A DNA stretch of 21,426 nt from JBBRWV01 sp038248985 (GCA_038248985.1 JBBRWV010000059.1:1-21426), one strand, 5' to 3'. Shown: positions 6,215 to 14,326, counted from the first letter of the stretch. The notes: a model not told the origin generated them from the sequence alone. Program-made: numbers and translations.

Positions 6215-7939
6215 GGGTTCCTTGGCGTGCTTGAGCAGGCTCTCGCGCATGCGCTGCTTGCCGAATTTCTCGCCCGTGTAATTCATCGCATCCGGTACGC
6301 CGTCGGTGTAGATCCAGAGCAGATCACCTTTTTGCAGTTGGACGACTTCCTTGTCGTAGCGTTGTTCGGCGTCGACGCCGATGACCATTCCGCCGACGCC
6401 GAGTTCGCGTATTTGGCCGTCGCGTAAAAGAATGGCCGGCTCATGGCCCGCGCTGCAGTAGGTCAGTTGTTTGTTGCGATAGTCGAGGACGCCGTACCAG
6501 AGCGTGACGAACTCATTGCTGCGCATATCGAGGGACATGCTTTTGTTCACGCGGGCAACGACTTCGTCGAGGTCGTAGACGTTGTCGGCCTGGGCCCGCA
6601 TCGCGGCCCGCACGCCGGCCATGAGCAAACTTGCGGGGAGGCCCTTGCCCACGACGTCGGCCACGGTGATGCCGAGGGAGTGATCGCCAAGCTGGATAAA
6701 ATCGTAGAGGTCGCCGCCGAGTTCGAAGCAGGGGACGTAGAGTGCGGCGACATCGAGGCCGAGGATGCTGGGCGCTTTGGCGGGCATCATGCGGCGCTGC
6801 ACCTCAGCGGCGATCTGCACCTGGCGTTCAAGGCGATCTTTTTCGAGGGCTTCTTCCTGCAGGCGCACGTTTTCGATGGCCACGGCGGCCTGGCTGGCGA
6901 TGCTCTGCATCAACTTGATTTCGTATTCCGTGAAGGTGTGGGCCATCGCGGTGTAGCAGCGCACGACGCCGATGGGGCGATCTTTGTAGAGCATGCCGAC
7001 GACGAGGCTGCTGACGATGCCTTCGCGGCGGGATTCTTCGGGATAGATCACGCGTTCGTCGGTGGCCATATCCTGCACGATGACGGTCTGGCCGCTGAGC
7101 GCGGTGCGGTCAATGGTGCTCATGCCGACGGTGACGGGGCCTTTCTTCAGATAGGATTCGCTGAGGCCGTAGACGCTTTTGATCACCAATTCATCGCGGT
7201 TTTCATCGAGGAGGCGCAAGCTGCAGCTTTTGACGCGGAGCACTTCGGCGACGCCGCGGGTGATGCGGTCGAGGATCTGCTGCAAGCCGCGTGAACCGGC
7301 GAGCATGGTGCTGACGTTGTAGAGGGCGGTGAGTTCCTGCACGCGTTGGCGCAGGTCCATTTCCTGGGCGCACATGCGCGACAGGGCGCTGGCGAGCAGA
7401 TACAGAAACTGCACGCTGGCCGTGCGCTGGCCCATGCCTTCTTCGTTCATGGCCTCGATGATGGCCTTGACGTGTTCCACCGGTATGTTCAATTTCTTCG
7501 CCAGGCGGGCGATGCCGCTGGCCTTGATCGGGGCGGGTTTGGAAGGCTCGATGACGATGGTGCCGAGCTTTACGCCCTTGACGGTGATGGGCGCAGAGAA
7601 AGGCTGATCGAGATTCTGATCGCCTTTTTGTTTGCGTGCCGCGGCGATGGCTGCGCTGCGGGTGTTGAAGCGTTCGCTGACCGTGGTTTGCGTCAGGGGC
7701 ACGCCGTTGGCATCGTGAATGCTGGCCTTGACCTGGGCGACCATCGAAAGCGAGTCCTGGATTTCCTGCAGCGTGGCGACGTCCAGGAATTCCGTGAGCT
7801 TCGTGCCGGGCTCCACAGGTCCGGGCACCTCGGCAGCGCGGGCCGAAACCGGCGACGGCAAGGCCTGCTCGGGGGCGAGCAGCGGCTCACCCGTCAGTCC
7901 CCTGCCCGGCGCTTCATCCGAATTCACTAAAGGCTTCAT
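6110..7939 (-). CDS. PocR-GAF-PP2C (SpoIIE/RsbU-type) serine phosphatase
   Basis: This 609-aa cytosolic protein has three parts. About 50-180 resembles a PocR ligand-sensing domain (TEFLDVATLQEIQDSLSM...KASIHDANGVPLTQ). About 215-360 is a GAF domain (LTALYNVSTMLAG ... FTEYEIKLMQSIASQAAVAI). A coiled linker with QIAAEVQRRMMP leads to a PP2C domain from about 400. The phosphatase motifs are all present: GGDLYDF, VADVVGKG, IYTDGVPDAM and RTDDTTIVVI, so metal-binding Asp residues are intact. Relatives dephosphorylate anti-sigma antagonists in partner-switching pathways; no such partner lies in the window. I use ATG 7939, preceded by a G-rich stretch, rather than an in-frame TTG at 7969. The last 35 codons are duplicated downstream with the HEPN-like/BolA-like cassette between the copies. 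Confidence 0.92.
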   Translation of the reverse strand: MKPLVNSDEAPGRGLTGEPLLAPEQALPSPVSARAAEVPGPVEPGTKLTEFLDVATLQEIQDSLSMVAQVKASIHDANGVPLTQTTVSERFNTRSAAIAAARKQKGDQNLDQPFSAPITVKGVKLGTIVIEPSKPAPIKASGIARLAKKLNIPVEHVKAIIEAMNEEGMGQRTASVQFLYLLASALSRMCAQEMDLRQRVQELTALYNVSTMLAGSRGLQQILDRITRGVAEVLRVKSCSLRLLDENRDELVIKSVYGLSESYLKKGPVTVGMSTIDRTALSGQTVIVQDMATDERVIYPEESRREGIVSSLVVGMLYKDRPIGVVRCYTAMAHTFTEYEIKLMQSIASQAAVAIENVRLQEEALEKDRLERQVQIAAEVQRRMMPAKAPSILGLDVAALYVPCFELGGDLYDFIQLGDHSLGITVADVVGKGLPASLLMAGVRAAMRAQADNVYDLDEVVARVNKSMSLDMRSNEFVTLWYGVLDYRNKQLTYCSAGHEPAILLRDGQIRELGVGGMVIGVDAEQRYDKEVVQLQKGDLLWIYTDGVPDAMNYTGEKFGKQRMRESLLKHAKEPAEQVCRQMLWETRRFVGLNRRTDDTTIVVIKVTG

Positions 7940-8034
7940 GCCACCCCCCAAAAACTCTCTCGGCCCCAAATTACCATCAATACATCCTTCAACAGTGACT
8001 TCTCAATGTTCCGCATTCTGCGCCTGATCAACTT

Positions 8035-9759
8035 TTATTTCACCCAGGCGCGGGTCAACGCGGTCTGCCAGCCATCGGCCCATTCGCGATTGCCCCAGCG
8101 GTCCAACTCCTGCTTCATCAGGTCTTCGCGGCCGGTCTGGTAGCACAAGTAGCAATACAGAAATGAAGCCGTGTTGCCCGCATCTTTTTTCACGGTCAGC
8201 GTCATCAGATTTTTCAGCAATTCTTCCTGGCGTTTCACCGCCATAAACTGGCCGAGTTGGTAGCGCAGACTCGTTAGCTCAGGCTTGTTAGTGAACAAAT
8301 ATTTCAAATCCCACGCGGCGCTCTCGTACAAACCGGCACCCAGTTGCGCGTGCCCGCGACCCACCAGCGCCAGTGGATTCTTAGGCTGCAATACCAGCGC
8401 CGCCTGATATTCATCGGCCGCCTCAAAATACTTTTCCTGGTTGAGCATCCGCTCGGCCTTGAGCATCAATTCATCAAACGGTGTGTATTTCTGCGAGCCT
8501 CCGGTTTTCTTGCTGGCGAGGCTCTCCACCGGCGGCAAGGCGGAAGCCGCCTGCAAGCGGGCCATCGCTTCAATGTCCAGACGTTTCAAATCGCCTTTTG
8601 AGACATAATTCAGCGCCGCAGGATCCTCTGACTGCACTGCCACTCCCGTCGTGGAGCCATCGCGCACTACCCAGGACAGGCCGGTCAAAGGATCGACCAC
8701 TATGCGCGGATTATTCTTCACGTCACTGGCCACATTGGCGGCCAGGGAAGGATCTGTACCGGGGCGCACGACGGTGTCCGTCGTCTTGGGCAACTTCGAT
8801 TCGGCCAGCGTCACCTTTTTGACATTCTCTTCTTCCGCCTGCTTCAACGCACCCATCAGTGTTTTGTACGCATCGCTGACCACCATCTCGTCTTTAGCGG
8901 TCAGGAGCGTGCTGGTCGCTCCGGTCTTGGGCAACTGGCCGTCAATTCGCGCGCTGCTGCCGAGGTCGGGAGTGGCGCCTTCGGGCAATTTTTCCTCGCC
9001 CGGCCTGATGTTTCGCGGGATATTTGTTTCACTCGAGCCGTCCTTGGTGCGAATGCCCTCCGATTCGGTCGCGCCCGGGTTAAGGGCCTTGGTGCGGCCA
9101 TCCACGCTTCGGGATTCTTCAATCAAATCCGTTCGCAATCCGAACAGCGGGCTGCTCAAGGCCCCGCCGGGCTGTTCCAGCGGAATCGCCAACTGGCCCT
9201 GACCGGTGCTGTCGAGGCGGTCAAATGAACGCAGCGGGACACTGCCGGCGATGGTCGAATTACCCAGGGCCCCGGTGGGCGAGGTCGGTGAGATGGCGGT
9301 TCGCGGAATATAGCGTGCTTCATAGCCGCCCCCGATCGCCCCCGGATTGAATCCATATTGGCCGCGCGAAACGGTGGTCACGGCGGAGTAATAGGAACTG
9401 GCCGCCCCACTGTTGTAGGCACCGGGGCCGTCGCCAGCGGAGGTGCGATAGAAGCGATCAGAGGGGGCAGATGAGCCGGAGCCAAAATCGTACGTCGAGC
9501 GGTAAGGCACGTTGCCATGGAAGTATTTCAGGCCCGCCACATTGCCGGTAACGACCTCATTGCCGTTGATGGGCGTAAACCCCGGCACCGGCCGATTGGC
9601 CCCGCCGGACCCCACCTGATTGTTCGCATCGAGGGCCCGTCCGCCCACCACCTGCTGCACCTGCCCGAACACCCCCTGACCGGCCACGGCCAACAGGACC
9701 GCCGCCGCCAGCAACCCCGCCACCCGGAGGCGACGTGTGGAACTCAATTTCGTATTCAT
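8035..9759 (-). CDS. Secreted TPR-containing protein (574 aa)
   Basis: The N-terminus is a clear Sec signal peptide: basic TRRLR, hydrophobic VAGLLAAAVLLAVAG, then small residues (GQGVFGQ) suggesting cleavage near residue 30-35. Residues about 35-190 are Gly/Ser/Tyr/Asn-rich and look unstructured. Residues about 425-500 form TPR-like helix pairs (KAERMLNQEKYFEAADEYQAAL, PKNPLALVGRGHAQLGAGLYESAAWDL), followed by more helices to the C-terminus. The protein is therefore exported and probably binds other proteins; the specific function is unknown. ATG 9759 is chosen because it gives the signal peptide directly and has AGGGAG 6 nt upstream (9766-9771). It is transcribed away from mtnP across a 240-bp divergent gap. 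Confidence 0.85.
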   Translation of the reverse strand: MNTKLSSTRRLRVAGLLAAAVLLAVAGQGVFGQVQQVVGGRALDANNQVGSGGANRPVPGFTPINGNEVVTGNVAGLKYFHGNVPYRSTYDFGSGSSAPSDRFYRTSAGDGPGAYNSGAASSYYSAVTTVSRGQYGFNPGAIGGGYEARYIPRTAISPTSPTGALGNSTIAGSVPLRSFDRLDSTGQGQLAIPLEQPGGALSSPLFGLRTDLIEESRSVDGRTKALNPGATESEGIRTKDGSSETNIPRNIRPGEEKLPEGATPDLGSSARIDGQLPKTGATSTLLTAKDEMVVSDAYKTLMGALKQAEEENVKKVTLAESKLPKTTDTVVRPGTDPSLAANVASDVKNNPRIVVDPLTGLSWVVRDGSTTGVAVQSEDPAALNYVSKGDLKRLDIEAMARLQAASALPPVESLASKKTGGSQKYTPFDELMLKAERMLNQEKYFEAADEYQAALVLQPKNPLALVGRGHAQLGAGLYESAAWDLKYLFTNKPELTSLRYQLGQFMAVKRQEELLKNLMTLTVKKDAGNTASFLYCYLCYQTGREDLMKQELDRWGNREWADGWQTALTRAWVK

Positions 9760-9782
9760 AACAATCTCCCTGGGCAAATCGT

Positions 9783-9810
9783 TTGGCTCATGATCTATAT
9801 CATAGTGTAC
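9783..9810. other. dif-like imperfect palindrome (speculative)
   Basis: The site reads as an 11-nt arm TTGGCTCATGA, a 6-nt centre TCTATA and an 11-nt arm TCATAGTGTAC. The inner halves are inverted (ATGA/TCAT). By hand the inner 22 nt agree with the E. coli dif core (GCGCATAA, TGTATA, TTATGTTA) at about 15 of 22 positions, and the 11-6-11 spacing fits XerC/XerD sites. It lies where GC skew changes sign. It may equally be part of the TPR gene promoter, since it contains that TATGAT. Confidence 0.2.
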
Positions 9811-9986
9811 AAACCCACCCATTTAGACACCACCCCGGCAAAAACGTTCCGCAAAACCCTAAAAAATGAAAAATCAGCTTCGTCTGATAAAATCTCCCTG
9901 CCCGTAGCGCAATCCAGTTTTCCGCGTGACCTTCCCCCTATATCGAAACCGCTCCTGAATCCCTTACCCTCCACGTGCATTCCCGC

Positions 9987-9992
9987 TAAACT
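9987..9992 (+). promoter_or_regulatory. TAAACT -10-like hexamer abutting mtnP start
   Basis: TAAACT ends 7 nt (CTCCCAC) before ATG 10000, with no Shine-Dalgarno sequence. The layout matches nnrD, sua5 and the Minf_1886-family gene. A TTACCC lies 17 nt upstream as a weak -35. Confidence 0.4.
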
Positions 9993-9999
9993 CTCCCAC

Positions 10000-10905
10000 A
10001 TGAATACCACACCGCGCATCGCTATTATTGGCGGCTCAGGTCTCGGCGCAGCGTTGCTCGCCAAGACCACCGGCCAGCCAGTCACCGTAGACACGCCTTT
10101 CGGCCCGCCTTCGGCACCGATCCTCCTGTCTGATTGGCAGACCCCCGCCGGCCCCATTCCCATCGCCTTTCTGGCCCGGCACGGCGTCGGCCACACGCTC
10201 AACCCCTCCCAGGTGCCCTACCGCGCCAACATCTTTGCGCTCAAATCTCTCGGCTGCCAGTGGATCATCGCCTCCGGCGCGTGCGGCTCCCTGCAGGAAC
10301 ACATCCGCCCGCGCGATTTGATCATCCCCGATCAGGCCATCGACAAAACCCATCGCCGCGCCGGAACATTTTTCGACCACGCCGCCGTCCACGTCGAACT
10401 CTCCCAGCCCTTTTGCACGCAACTCCGCCGCATTCTGTTGCAGGCCGGCAAATCCCTGCAACTCAGTACGCACAAACTCCACCCCACTGGCACGTACGTC
10501 TGCATGGAAGGCCCGGCGTTTTCCACCCGCGCCGAATCCCTCATGCACCGTCAATGGGGCGGTGACCTCATTGGCATGACCGCGCTGCCCGAAGCCAAAC
10601 TGGCCCGTGAGGCGGAAATTTCCTACGCCCTCGTAGCGCTGAGCACGGATTACGATTCCTGGCGCCCGCACACGCCCGGCCTCGACAAGAGCGCGCTGCT
10701 CGCGGAGATCATCTCGCATCTGCACGCCGCCACCGACAACGCGCTGGCCCTGATCCAGGCCGCATTGCCCGACGTGTGGGCCCGGCGCGAGGAAGTTTTG
10801 GATTCTCACCGCGCGCTGGAACTGGCGATCTGGTCGGACAAATCAAAGATTGCCCCGGACGCCGTCAAGGCGTTGCAGCCGATCTGGGGCAAATATTTCG
10901 GATAA
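10000..10905 (+). CDS. mtnP: S-methyl-5'-thioadenosine phosphorylase
   Basis: This 301-aa cytosolic enzyme of the PNP/MTAP family splits methylthioadenosine with phosphate to adenine and methylthioribose-1-phosphate, feeding methionine salvage. Family marks in order: IAIIGGSGLG (8-17, phosphate-binding glycine loop), FLARHGVGHTLNPSQVPYRAN, ASGACGSLQE, GTYVCMEGPAFSTRAES, GMTALPEAKLAREAEISYA and LSTDYDSW. The last two favour MTAP over inosine/guanosine phosphorylase, where Asn replaces the Asp of STDYD. The length is close to the family norm of about 280-300. An upstream in-frame extension exists, but conservation begins at PRIAIIGGSG. No other methionine-salvage gene lies nearby. It converges with the Minf_1886-family gene with 30 bp between stops. 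Confidence 0.92.
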   Translation: MNTTPRIAIIGGSGLGAALLAKTTGQPVTVDTPFGPPSAPILLSDWQTPAGPIPIAFLARHGVGHTLNPSQVPYRANIFALKSLGCQWIIASGACGSLQEHIRPRDLIIPDQAIDKTHRRAGTFFDHAAVHVELSQPFCTQLRRILLQAGKSLQLSTHKLHPTGTYVCMEGPAFSTRAESLMHRQWGGDLIGMTALPEAKLAREAEISYALVALSTDYDSWRPHTPGLDKSALLAEIISHLHAATDNALALIQAALPDVWARREEVLDSHRALELAIWSDKSKIAPDAVKALQPIWGKYFG

Positions 10906-10935
10906 CGATTTTGCCGGATTCCCACCCCCACCCCC

Positions 10936-11352
10936 TTAAACCTCAAACACGGTCCGCAACTTCACCACTGGCCTCGCGGGTGGCTCGAACGCGTCCGCGA
11001 AATCAAAGACATTGTCAAAGTCGCGCACATCATCGCGATCCGTCTTCTGCATCAGGCGGTTCTCCACCATCGCAAAAACGATCCGGCCGAAATCCCCCGT
11101 TTTGGTGATGCGCCAGTGTCCCAGCACCGCCCGCGCACACACGCCGTATCGTGAAATCGCGTAATCCCGCAGGCCCCAGCTCAACTGTTGACCGCTCACA
11201 TGACATTCCTGATCGCTCTTGTCGCGCGTGTCCCCATGCACTTTTTCGACCGCAAACCCCAGCCCGTGCCGCACAAACTCAAAGGCCTCCACCGGATACT
11301 TGCCCGTCAGTTCCGCCACCTGTTCCACCGTTTTTTTGGCTGTCTCGTGCAT
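10936..11352 (-). CDS. Minf_1886-family protein (conserved, function unknown)
   Basis: This 138-aa soluble protein matches the small Minf_1886 family known mainly from Planctomycetota and Verrucomicrobiota. Recognisable segments are VEQVAELTGKYPVEAFEFVRHGL, HVSGQQLSWGLRDYAISRYG, ARAVLGHWRITKTGDFGRIV (with FAMVENRLM next) and DFDNVFDFADAFE near the C-terminus. No catalytic motif or membrane segment is visible and no function is established. I start at ATG 11352 (MHETAKKTVEQ). An upstream in-frame start at 11382 would add ten residues, but a TATACT box lies in that interval. It is convergent with mtnP and divergent from pgk, with 185 bp to the pgk start. Confidence 0.85.
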   Translation of the reverse strand: MHETAKKTVEQVAELTGKYPVEAFEFVRHGLGFAVEKVHGDTRDKSDQECHVSGQQLSWGLRDYAISRYGVCARAVLGHWRITKTGDFGRIVFAMVENRLMQKTDRDDVRDFDNVFDFADAFEPPARPVVKLRTVFEV

Positions 11353-11358
11353 ACGCCC

Positions 11359-11364
11359 AGTATA
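11359..11364 (-). promoter_or_regulatory. TATACT -10-like hexamer abutting the Minf_1886-family gene start
   Basis: On the minus strand TATACT is followed by GGGCGT (6 nt) and then the ATG at 11352. A TTGGTG lies 17 nt further upstream as a plausible -35. No Shine-Dalgarno sequence is present, so the transcript may be leaderless. Confidence 0.55.
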
Positions 11365-11446
11365 CGCCAGCCGCGTGCCCACACCAATCCCCCCTAAAAA
11401 TTCCCTCTATATCGCCGGCGCAGGCAGTCAACCCCTTTCAATCCTG

Positions 11447-11475
11447 TTGACCGCTTTTGCCCGTTTCCCTACCAT
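11447..11475 (+). promoter_or_regulatory. Predicted promoter for pgk
   Basis: TTGACC (11447-11452), a 17-nt spacer, and TACCAT (11470-11475) form a sigma-70-like promoter (5/6 and 4/6 matches). Transcription would start near 11482, giving a leader of about 55 nt before the pgk ATG. Unlike the leaderless-looking genes, pgk has a ribosome binding site, GAAAGG at 11523-11528. Confidence 0.5.
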
Positions 11476-11537
11476 GCGTCTCTTCCCGAAGCCAAGGGTC
11501 CAACGAATTCTCCATGTTGTCCGAAAGGTTCCCGACC

Positions 11538-12728
11538 ATGTCCAAGAAAACTGTCGCCCAACTCGATGTCACCGGCAAGCGCGTCCTCGTTCGTGTTGAT
11601 TTCAATGTCCCCCTCGACGAAAACCTCAACGTCACCGACGACCGCCGCATTCGCTCGGCCCTCCCCACCATCAAATCCATCATCGACCGCGGCGGCAAAG
11701 CCATCCTTATGTCGCACCTCGGCCGCCCCAAGGCCGGGCCGGAGAAAAAGTTTTCGCTCAAACCCGCCGCCGATGTGCTCGCCAAGCTGCTGGGCAAGCC
11801 GGTCACGCTCGCCCCGGATTCCGTCGGGCCCGACGTGGAGAAATTGGTCGCCGCCGCCCAGAACGGCGACGTCATCCTCCTGGAGAACACCCGCTTCCAT
11901 AAGCAGGAAGAAAAAAACGACCCCGCGTTTTCCGCGCAACTCGCCAAGCTCGGCGACCTCTACGTCAACGACGCCTTCGGCACCGCCCACCGCCAGCACG
12001 CCTCCACCTTCGGCGTCGCCGAAATCCTCGGCCCCGGCAAACGCACCATCGGCTTCCTGATTGAAAAAGAACTGAAATTCCTCGGCGACGCGCTCAACAA
12101 ACCCGCCCGCCCGTTCATCGCCATCCTCGGCGGCGCCAAAGTCTCGGACAAAATCGCCGTCATCGAAAATCTCCTCGCCAAGGCCGACTTCATCCTCATC
12201 GGCGGCGCCATGGCCTACACCTTCTTCCTCGCCCAGGGCAAAACCGTCGGCGGCTCGCTCTCGGAAAAAGACAAGGTGGAACTCGCCAAATCCCTCCTCG
12301 CCAAAGCCAACGGCAAAATCCTCCTGCCCGTTGATACCGTCATCGCCACCGAAATGACCGACACCGCCCAGACGAAAGTCGTCGAAGGCGACATTCCCGA
12401 CGGCTTTCAGGGCTTCGACATCGGCCCCAAGACCGCCGCCCTCTACGCCGAAAAAATCAAGGCCGCAAAAACCGTCGTCTGGAACGGCCCCATGGGCGTC
12501 TTCGAAAAACTGCCCTTCATCAACGGCACCAAGGTCGTCGCCCAGGCCCTCGTCGACTCCACGGCCAAAGGCGCTATCACCATCATCGGCGGGGGCGACT
12601 CCGCAGCCGCCATCGAAGACTTCGGCTGGGCCGAAAAAGTTTCCCACGTATCCACCGGTGGCGGCGCCTCGCTGGAATTCCTCGAAGGCAAGGGCTTCCC
12701 CTGCCTCGACATTCTCGACAACGTCTGA
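11538..12728 (+). CDS. pgk: Phosphoglycerate kinase
   Basis: This 396-aa cytosolic enzyme transfers the acyl phosphate of 1,3-bisphosphoglycerate to ADP in glycolysis, or the reverse in gluconeogenesis and carbon fixation. Hallmarks are in order: VRVDFNVPLDE (18-28), SHLGRPKAG, ENTRFHKQE, NDAFGTAHRQHAST, GGAKVSDKI, GGAMAYTFFLA, WNGPMGVFE and GGGDSAAAI ... STGGGASLEFLEGK. Substrate Arg residues and the nucleotide-binding glycines are present and the length is normal. ATG 11538 (MSKKTVAQLDV) is preferred because GAAAGG lies 9 nt upstream and homology begins there; in-frame ATGs at 11514 and farther upstream add poorly conserved residues. rpe follows 65 bp later on the same strand, a plausible central-carbon operon. 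Confidence 0.97.
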   Translation: MSKKTVAQLDVTGKRVLVRVDFNVPLDENLNVTDDRRIRSALPTIKSIIDRGGKAILMSHLGRPKAGPEKKFSLKPAADVLAKLLGKPVTLAPDSVGPDVEKLVAAAQNGDVILLENTRFHKQEEKNDPAFSAQLAKLGDLYVNDAFGTAHRQHASTFGVAEILGPGKRTIGFLIEKELKFLGDALNKPARPFIAILGGAKVSDKIAVIENLLAKADFILIGGAMAYTFFLAQGKTVGGSLSEKDKVELAKSLLAKANGKILLPVDTVIATEMTDTAQTKVVEGDIPDGFQGFDIGPKTAALYAEKIKAAKTVVWNGPMGVFEKLPFINGTKVVAQALVDSTAKGAITIIGGGDSAAAIEDFGWAEKVSHVSTGGGASLEFLEGKGFPCLDILDNV

Positions 12729-12793
12729 CCCCGCAGCGGATACAATACTTTTTTGCTCCTCCTGTTTTTGTTGACACTCTCGCCTGGGAACCA

Positions 12794-13483
12794 ATGATCG
12801 AAAGCATCCTCTGTCATCCTCCGCATCTTCCATTGATCGCCCCCTCGATCATTGCCGCCGACTTCGCCAACCTCGGTGCCGAAGCGCTGGACGTGCAGGC
12901 CCGCGGCGCGGACATGCTGCATGTGGACATCATGGATGGCCACTTTGTCCCGAACCTCACGCTCGGACCCGACATCGTCGCGGCTCTCAAACGCGCCTGC
13001 ACGCTCATGCAGGATATTCACCTGATGGTCACCAACCCCCAGGATTTTGTGGATATCTTCGCCAAGGCCGGCGCAGGCAATTTGACGTTCCACATTGAAG
13101 CGGCCGGCGGCCAGAAAGCCGTGGACCTCATCCATAAGATTCATGATGCCGGTTGTACCGCTGGCGTCAGCCTCAACCCGCACACCCGCGTCGAAGACAT
13201 CGAAATCGTCTTGCCCCATGCCGACATGATCCTCGTCATGTCCGTCGAGCCTGGCTTCACCGGCCAGCCCTTCATGCCCGAAGTGCTGCACAAAGTCCGC
13301 TACCTCCGCCATGAACTTGCCCCCAAGCAGCGTCTGCAAATCGACGGCGGTATCGGCATCCGCACCGCCCACGCCGCCCTCGAAGCCGGGGCCGATGTCC
13401 TGGTCGCCGGCGCCGCCATCTTCCGCAATCCCGAGCGCGAACAAACCATCCGCCTGCTGCGGGGCGATTATCCCAAGCAGTAG
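12794..13483 (+). CDS. rpe: Ribulose-phosphate 3-epimerase
   Basis: This 229-aa TIM-barrel enzyme interconverts ribulose-5-phosphate and xylulose-5-phosphate in the pentose phosphate pathway. Diagnostic segments are IAPSIIAADFANLG (15-28), MLHVDIMDGHFVPNLTLGP (with the metal-binding His and catalytic Asp), DIHLMVTNP, SVEPGFTGQPFMPE (second catalytic Asp region replaced as usual by the VEPGF loop) and QIDGGIG. The N-terminus carries about ten extra residues (MIESILCHPPHLPL) before the usual MIxIAPSI start. The Shine-Dalgarno sequence is weak (GGGA). TACAAT at 12741-12746 could be a separate -10, but its -35 is poor, so read-through from pgk is likely. Confidence 0.95.
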   Translation: MIESILCHPPHLPLIAPSIIAADFANLGAEALDVQARGADMLHVDIMDGHFVPNLTLGPDIVAALKRACTLMQDIHLMVTNPQDFVDIFAKAGAGNLTFHIEAAGGQKAVDLIHKIHDAGCTAGVSLNPHTRVEDIEIVLPHADMILVMSVEPGFTGQPFMPEVLHKVRYLRHELAPKQRLQIDGGIGIRTAHAALEAGADVLVAGAAIFRNPEREQTIRLLRGDYPKQ

Positions 13484-13508
13484 AAACCCCTTCATTTCCA
13501 AACCAGTT

Positions 13509-13513
13509 AAGGA
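13509..13513 (+). promoter_or_regulatory. Shine-Dalgarno for fabI
   Basis: AAGGA lies 6 nt before ATG 13520 in the 36-bp rpe-fabI gap. It supports this start and co-transcription with rpe. Confidence 0.7.
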
Positions 13514-13519
13514 AATTAC

Positions 13520-14299
13520 ATGCTCCACACCGGCAAAAAAGCATTCATTTTCGGCGTGCTCAACGAATACTCCATCGGCTACGCCATCGCCAAAGCCCTT
13601 CACGAACAAGGCTGCGAACTCGCCTTCTCCTACCTGCCGCACGAAAAAATTCAGCGCCGCTGTGAAAAAGCCGTCTCCATTTTCAATCCCAAGTTCCTCG
13701 TCGGCTGCGATGTCAGCAAAGATGAAGACATCGCCGCGGCCATGAAATCCGCCGCCGAAAACTGGGGGTCCTTCGACATTCTCGTTCACTCCATCGCCTT
13801 CGCCCCCGCCGAGGCTTTGCACAACCCCTTCCTGCAAACCACGCGCGAGCAGTGGAAAACCGCCTTGGACATCAGCGCGTATTCTCTCGTCGCCCTCGCC
13901 CGCGAAGCCCAGCCGATCATGAACAAGAACGGCAGCATCATCACGCTCAGCTACCTCGGTGCTGAAAAATACATCCCCATGTACAACGTCATGGCCGTCG
14001 CCAAAGCCGCGTTGGAATGCTCCGTCCGCTACCTCGCCGCCGAAATGGGCCGCAATGAAAAAAACATTCGCGTCAACGCCATCTCCGCCGGCGCCATCAA
14101 AACCATGGCGGCCCGCGGCATCGGCGACATCGACAAAATGATGTCGCACTACGGCGAAAAATCCCCCCTGCCCTGGAACCCCGATGACGCCGCCAGCCAC
14201 GTCGGCAAAACCGCCCTCTACCTCACGTCCGATCTTTCGAGCGGCGTCACCGGCGAAACCGTCTACGTCGATGGCGGCTATAACATCGTCGGCTGGTAA
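13520..14299 (+). CDS. fabI: Enoyl-[acyl-carrier-protein] reductase (NADH), FabI type
   Basis: This 259-aa short-chain dehydrogenase performs the last reductive step of each fatty acid elongation cycle. The N-terminus KKAFIFGVLNEYSIGYAIAK is the FabI form of the dinucleotide loop (GVxNxxSIxxxIA). SFDILVHSIAFAP matches the FabI active-site region. The Tyr and Lys of the catalytic Tyr-x6-Lys lie in MYNVMAVAK (YNVMGxAK in the family). RVNAISAGAIKTMAARGI and the C-terminal GVTGETVYVDGGYNIVGW also fit. The length is normal (about 255-260), and these motifs separate it from FabG. It follows rpe by 36 bp and precedes the Uma2 gene by 27 bp. Confidence 0.96.
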   Translation: MLHTGKKAFIFGVLNEYSIGYAIAKALHEQGCELAFSYLPHEKIQRRCEKAVSIFNPKFLVGCDVSKDEDIAAAMKSAAENWGSFDILVHSIAFAPAEALHNPFLQTTREQWKTALDISAYSLVALAREAQPIMNKNGSIITLSYLGAEKYIPMYNVMAVAKAALECSVRYLAAEMGRNEKNIRVNAISAGAIKTMAARGIGDIDKMMSHYGEKSPLPWNPDDAASHVGKTALYLTSDLSSGVTGETVYVDGGYNIVGW

Positions 14300-14304
14300 A
14301 TCGG

Positions 14305-14310
14305 TATAAT
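14305..14310 (+). promoter_or_regulatory. Consensus TATAAT upstream of the Uma2-family gene
   Basis: A perfect TATAAT lies 16 nt before ATG 14327, just after the fabI stop. The -35 region at 17 nt (AACATC) is poor. If used, the leader would be only about 10 nt and would cut into the ribosome binding site. Confidence 0.35.
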
Positions 14311-14315
14311 CCCGG

Positions 14316-14320
14316 GGAGG
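14316..14320 (+). promoter_or_regulatory. Strong Shine-Dalgarno for the Uma2-family gene
   Basis: GGAGG, within GGGGAGGTGA, lies 6 nt before ATG 14327. It is the strongest ribosome binding site on the plus strand of the window and fixes the start. Confidence 0.8.
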
Positions 14321-14326
14321 TGAGAC

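Larger units (their letters stand above)
9760..9999. promoter_or_regulatory. Divergent intergenic region with promoter-like elements
   Basis: This 240-bp gap separates the minus-strand TPR gene and plus-strand mtnP. It is AT-richer than the genes. For the TPR gene a minus-strand TATGAT at 9799-9804 could be a -10 box, about 40 nt from the start, with a poor -35. For mtnP a TAAACT abuts the start. A dif-like imperfect palindrome overlaps the left end at 9783-9810. No small ORF with a convincing start was seen. Confidence 0.4.

Noticed and set aside
12771..12799. Perfect TTGACA just upstream of rpe
   Set aside because: The position 17 nt downstream is ATGATC, the gene start itself, which is not a -10 hexamer.
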